Shown piece by piece: positions 61,259 to 64,000 of a DNA stretch of 64,000 nucleotides. Made by a program: the position numbers and the translations under genes. Each line of letters opens with the position of its first letter. The stretch's first letter is position 1. The DNA comes from Micromonospora aurantiaca ATCC 27029. Its GTDB lineage: Bacteria; Actinomycetota; Actinomycetes; Mycobacteriales; Micromonosporaceae. The DNA is taken from contig NC_014391.1 in the NCBI RefSeq assembly GCF_000145235.1, positions 3,976,001 through 4,040,000 on the forward strand, read 5' to 3'. The notes below the pieces were generated by a model. It worked only from the letters and a program-made list of their open reading frames with translations. It did no database searches and was not told the DNA's origin.

Positions 61259-62292
61259 GCCGCGGTCGCCTCCTTGAGTGCCGTCGCCAGCCGGTCCACG
61301 GTGACCGGCCAGCCGGTGAGGGTGTGCCGCCGCTGCCGGGCGGCGCGGCGCAGCCGGTCCCGCAGGCCCGGGTCGGTGAGCCAGCGGCGCAGCGCCGCGG
61401 CGGTCGCGCCCGGGTCACCCGGCGGCACCAGCAGGCCGGGTCGCTCGCCGCCGGGGGCGTGTCCGAGCGTGTCCGGCAGGCCGCCGGTGTCGCTCGCCAG
61501 CACCGGTACGCCCCGGGCCAGCGCCTCGGTGACCACCATCCCGTACGTCTCCCGCCGGGAGGGCTGAACCAGCAGATCGGCTGCCGCGTACGTGGCGGCC
61601 AGGTCGGGTCCGGTGCGCGGACCGGTGAGCCGGACCCGGCCGGCGAGACCGGTAGCGGTGAGCCGTCCGCGCAGCCGGTCGGCGAACGCGCGGTCCCGGT
61701 CCGTCGGACCCACCCAGTCGCAGGTCCAGTCCAGGTCGGCCATCTCGGTGAGCGCGGCGGCGAGCACGTCGTGGCCCTTCACCGGGGTGACCGCCGCGAC
61801 GCAGAGCAGCCGTCCCCCGCCGGGCGTGCCGTCGGCGACGGGCGCCGGGTCGACGCCGGGTGGCGCGACGGTCACCCGTTCGGGGCGCAGCCGGTAGCGG
61901 TCGAGCAGCCGGTCGCGGGTCCACGCGCTGGTGGCGACCACTGCGGTGGCCGCCGCCAGCGACCGTGCCTCCGTCTCGCCCTCGATCGGCAGGTGCACCA
62001 GGATCACCAGGCGCAGCCGCGCGGCGTGCGGGGCGAGCACGTCCGGCACGGTCGAGGCCACCAGGCCGTCGAGCAGCACCGGGACGCCGTCGGGCAGCCC
62101 GCCGAGCAGTCCGGCCAGGTCGGCGCGTTCCCGTGGCCCCGGGTGTGGCCAGCCGCCGGGAACCTGGTGTTCGCGTACCGTCCACCCGCGCGCGGCCAGG
62201 CCCCGGCAGGCGTGCCGGTCGTAGGCGTTGCCGCCGCTGGGGTCCGCCGGGTCGTCGATGTCGCCCGGCAGCACCACGTGGACGGCTGTCAT
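61255..62292 (-). CDS. Glycosyltransferase family 4
   Basis: 345 residues, GT-B fold of family 4: HVVLPGDIDDPADPSGGNAYD (N-terminal), GRLLCVAAVTPVKGHDVLAAAL, AAADLLVQPSRRETYGMVVTEALARGVPVLASDTGGLPDTL with the EX7E motif, and a terminal helix pair. It uses a nucleotide sugar (retaining). The acceptor is unknown; the cluster also holds pterin-type enzymes, and a glycosylated pterin or lipid is possible. ATG 62292 lies 4 bases after the PTPS-like stop at 62297. Confidence 0.88.
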   Translation of the reverse strand: MTAVHVVLPGDIDDPADPSGGNAYDRHACRGLAARGWTVREHQVPGGWPHPGPRERADLAGLLGGLPDGVPVLLDGLVASTVPDVLAPHAARLRLVILVHLPIEGETEARSLAAATAVVATSAWTRDRLLDRYRLRPERVTVAPPGVDPAPVADGTPGGGRLLCVAAVTPVKGHDVLAAALTEMADLDWTCDWVGPTDRDRAFADRLRGRLTATGLAGRVRLTGPRTGPDLAATYAAADLLVQPSRRETYGMVVTEALARGVPVLASDTGGLPDTLGHAPGGERPGLLVPPGDPGATAAALRRWLTDPGLRDRLRRAARQRRHTLTGWPVTVDRLATALKEATAA

Positions 62293-62296
62293 CCGG

Positions 62297-62695
62297 TCAG
62301 AGCGACCGCTCGTAGCTCGCCCACGCGATGTGCGACTCGTGCAGGGTGACGGTGATCCCGGCGAGCCCCCGCGCGCCCTCCCCCAGCCGGCCGGCGTGCA
62401 CGGCGTCGGCGAGCCGGTCGGCGATCGTCCGCGCGAGCACCTCGGTGGTGGTGTTCACCCCGGCGAAGGCGGGCTCGTCGTCGAGGTTGCGGTAGTTCAG
62501 CTCGGCGAGCACGGCCTTGAGCTGCTCGGTGGCCAGCCCGATGTCGACCACGATCCCGTCGTCGTCCAGCTCGGCGCGGCGGAACGTGGCGTCGACGACG
62601 AACGTCGCCCCGTGCAGCCGCTGCGCCGGGCCGAAGACCTCGCCGCGGAAGCTGTGGGCGACCATCATGTGGTCCCGGACGGTCACGCTGAACAC
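62297..62695 (-). CDS. 6-pyruvoyl-tetrahydropterin synthase/QueD family paralogue with lost catalytic residues
   Basis: 132 residues, complete PTPS/QueD fold: VAHSFRGEVFGPAQRLHG, FVVDATFRRAEL, IVVDIGLATEQLKAVLAEL, NTTTEVLARTIADRLAD, TLHESHIAWASY. Zinc His14 and His28 remain, but the usual C-x-x-L-H-G-H reads AQRLHGA: the catalytic Cys is Ala24 and the third zinc ligand is Ala30. The catalytic-dyad His of the usual LDH-x-x-LN is Tyr68. It is therefore unlikely to do standard PTPS or QueD chemistry. GAGGAG before GTG 62695, 2 bases after the dehydrogenase stop. Confidence 0.85.
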   Translation of the reverse strand: MFSVTVRDHMMVAHSFRGEVFGPAQRLHGATFVVDATFRRAELDDDGIVVDIGLATEQLKAVLAELNYRNLDDEPAFAGVNTTTEVLARTIADRLADAVHAGRLGEGARGLAGITVTLHESHIAWASYERSL

Positions 62696-62697
62696 GA

Positions 62698-63675
62698 TCA
62701 CTCCTCGCCGTAGGTGATGAGATGACACAGCGCCGGCAGCTCGCCCGAGGCGAGCCGGTCCAGCACGTCGGGCAGGTCGTCGAAGCGGGACCGGCCGGTG
62801 AGCAGCGCGTCGAACGCCGGGTCGGCCAGCAGGTCGAGGGCGAGCGCGAGCCGGTCGGCGTAGCTGCGGTCGGCCCGCCGGGGCGACACGGTGCCGACCT
62901 GGCTGCTGCGGATGCCCAGCCGTCGGGAGTGGAACGCGCCGCCCAGCGCCAGCGTGACCGGCCGGTCGCCGTACCAGCTCAGCTCCAGCACCGTGCCCTC
63001 GGGGCGCAGCAGCTCCAGGCCGCGTTGCAGCCCGTCGGCGGTGGCGCTGGCGTGCACCACCAGGTCGCGCTCGCCGGTGGCGTCGGCGGGCGTGGCGAAG
63101 CCGGCGCCGAGCGCGGCGGCCACCCTGGCGCGGGCCGGATCGGCGTCGACGAGTTCGACGCGTACGCCGGGGAAGCGGGCCAGCAGCGCGGTCACCGCGC
63201 AGCCGACCATCCCGCCGCCGATCACGGTGACCCGGTCGCCGACCAGCGGAGCGGCGTCCCAGAGCGCGTTCACAGCGGTCTCCACGGTGCCGGCCAGCAC
63301 CGCGCGCTCGGCCGGTACGCCGTCCGGCACGACGGTCACGGCGTCGGCCGGGACCACGTACGCGCTCTGGTGCGGGTAGAGGCAGAAGACGGTACGGCCG
63401 AGCAGCCGCTCGTCGCCCGCCTCGACGGTGCCGACGCTGAGGTAGCCGTACTTGACCGGGGCCGGGAAGTCGCCCTCCTGGAACGGCGCGCGCATGGCGT
63501 CGTGCTGGTCGGCCGGGACGCGGCCGGTGAACACCAGCGTCTCGGTGCCGCGGCTGACGCCGGAGAAGCGGGTCCGGACCAGCACCTCGCCGGGGCCGGG
63601 GGCGGCGAGCCGGACCGGCCGGATCTCGCCCTCGCCGGGGGCGCGGAGCCAGAACGCGTGGGCGTCGACCGTCAC
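62698..63675 (-). CDS. BchC-like MDR dehydrogenase without catalytic zinc ligands
   Basis: 325 residues of the medium-chain dehydrogenase fold. FSGVSRGTETLVFTGRVP, DFPAPVKYGYLSVGTVE, VFCLYPHQSAYVVP and AVLAGTVETAVNALWDA match the BchC-like subgroup; NAD(P) site VIGGGMVGCAVTALLA. The catalytic-zinc Cys and the GHE motif of true zinc alcohol dehydrogenases are missing. Substrate unknown. GTG 63675 chosen with GGAGAG upstream; the ATG at 63723 is less likely. First gene of the cluster reading down to 58020. Confidence 0.82.
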   Translation of the reverse strand: MTVDAHAFWLRAPGEGEIRPVRLAAPGPGEVLVRTRFSGVSRGTETLVFTGRVPADQHDAMRAPFQEGDFPAPVKYGYLSVGTVEAGDERLLGRTVFCLYPHQSAYVVPADAVTVVPDGVPAERAVLAGTVETAVNALWDAAPLVGDRVTVIGGGMVGCAVTALLARFPGVRVELVDADPARARVAAALGAGFATPADATGERDLVVHASATADGLQRGLELLRPEGTVLELSWYGDRPVTLALGGAFHSRRLGIRSSQVGTVSPRRADRSYADRLALALDLLADPAFDALLTGRSRFDDLPDVLDRLASGELPALCHLITYGEE

Positions 63676-63766
63676 GAACTCTCCTCTTCCCCGCATTCCG
63701 ACCGAGTTGTCGATCATAAACACGGAAGCGGGGCGTCCGCGGTTCGAACCGCCCGCGACCCGATGC

Positions 63767-64000
63767 TCAGGCGGCGCGCCGGCGCTGCTCCGTACGCCAG
63801 GTCTCCGGATCGGCCCGGTCGGCGTGGCGGTCCCCGGCCAGTTCCATTGCCCGGTGGGCAGCGGTCAGCGCGTCACACGGCGCCACCTGACCGTCACACA
63901 GCAGGCTCTCGCACCGGCCGGCCTCGTCGGGCCGGTGGGCGACTGCAACGTCGTACGCGGCCCGCCAGAGCAACGGGTCGGTGACTCCCCGTGGCAGGTC
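63767..64000 (-). CDS. Small hypothetical protein (5' end outside window)
   Basis: The minus-strand frame is open to the right edge; 77 in-window residues. Visible features are a helix DPLLWRAAYDVAVAHR, a Cys pattern CESLLCDGQVAPC suggestive of a small metal or disulfide site, and a charged C-terminus. I recall similar short actinobacterial proteins of unknown function. It ends 91 bases upstream of the dehydrogenase start, on the same strand, and may belong to another transcript. Confidence 0.55.
   Translation of the reverse strand, partial: DLPRGVTDPLLWRAAYDVAVAHRPDEAGRCESLLCDGQVAPCDALTAAHRAMELAGDRHADRADPETWRTEQRRRAA

Noticed and set aside
62698..63723. True zinc alcohol dehydrogenase
   Set aside because: The catalytic Cys and the GHE motif are absent; the BchC-like subgroup fits better.

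Overview
The window is very GC-rich, uses many GTG and some TTG starts, and packs genes with 4-base ATGA/GTGA overlaps. It carries actinobacterial families (short DivIVA-domain protein, SAM-IV riboswitch, Cys-containing leader peptide, ECF sigma factor with a YCII partner). This suggests a filamentous actinomycete, most likely Micromonospora or a close relative. The genus is inferred from gene content and repeat style. I saw no rRNA, tRNA, CRISPR array, transposase or integrase.

Layout. 1-7.2 kb: a cut pectate lyase, an anti-sigma-type ATPase, a RelA/SpoT-like HD protein, a tandem array of about 70.5-bp units, a barnase-type secreted RNase with its barstar inhibitor, and an M36 metalloprotease. 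7.4-11.4 kb: five minus-strand genes (GntR, alpha/beta hydrolase, PD-(D/E)XK nuclease-like protein, Gly/Ala-rich membrane protein, small helical protein) that may form one accessory or defence-like cassette. 11.6-17.2 kb: DivIVA-domain and hypothetical proteins, an ABC exporter divergent from a MarR regulator, and a TetR regulator. 17.2-22.2 kb: a complete branched-chain amino acid (Liv) ABC operon. 22.2-25.3 kb: ECF sigma factor with YCII protein, and an amine oxidase. 25.3-29.6 kb: GH25 lysozyme, amidase, an ArsR/SRPBCC pair, a palindrome-rich spacer, NADAR and Nudix genes.

29.7-37 kb is an organosulfur block: SsuD monooxygenase divergent from SsuACB uptake, followed by methanethiol oxidase (SBP56), a coupled membrane protein and a molybdenum sulfite oxidase. 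Two sites of the form CCTA-N9-TAGG, one in the ssuD/ssuA divergent region and one before the sulfite oxidase, look like a shared sulfur operator. 37-49 kb: KptA, aldo/keto reductase, ABC exporter, pgi, a Phd-like protein, an acetyltransferase, a SWIM/large-repeat protein pair and a PIG-V-like mannosyltransferase. 49-54.3 kb: a UGM-like flavoprotein, a membrane protein, then a SAM-IV riboswitch and a Cys-containing leader peptide ahead of a polar amino acid ABC transporter. 54.3-57.9 kb: a sugar ABC operon.

58.0-63.7 kb is the most intriguing part: seven same-strand genes joining GTP cyclohydrolase II and a RibD-type reductase with a catalytically degenerate 6-pyruvoyl-tetrahydropterin synthase paralogue, a BchC-like dehydrogenase, a GT4 glycosyltransferase, a methyltransferase and a flippase-like membrane protein. 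It looks like a pathway to a pterin-like or pyrimidine-derived, possibly glycosylated compound. The product is unknown to me. The right edge cuts a small hypothetical gene.
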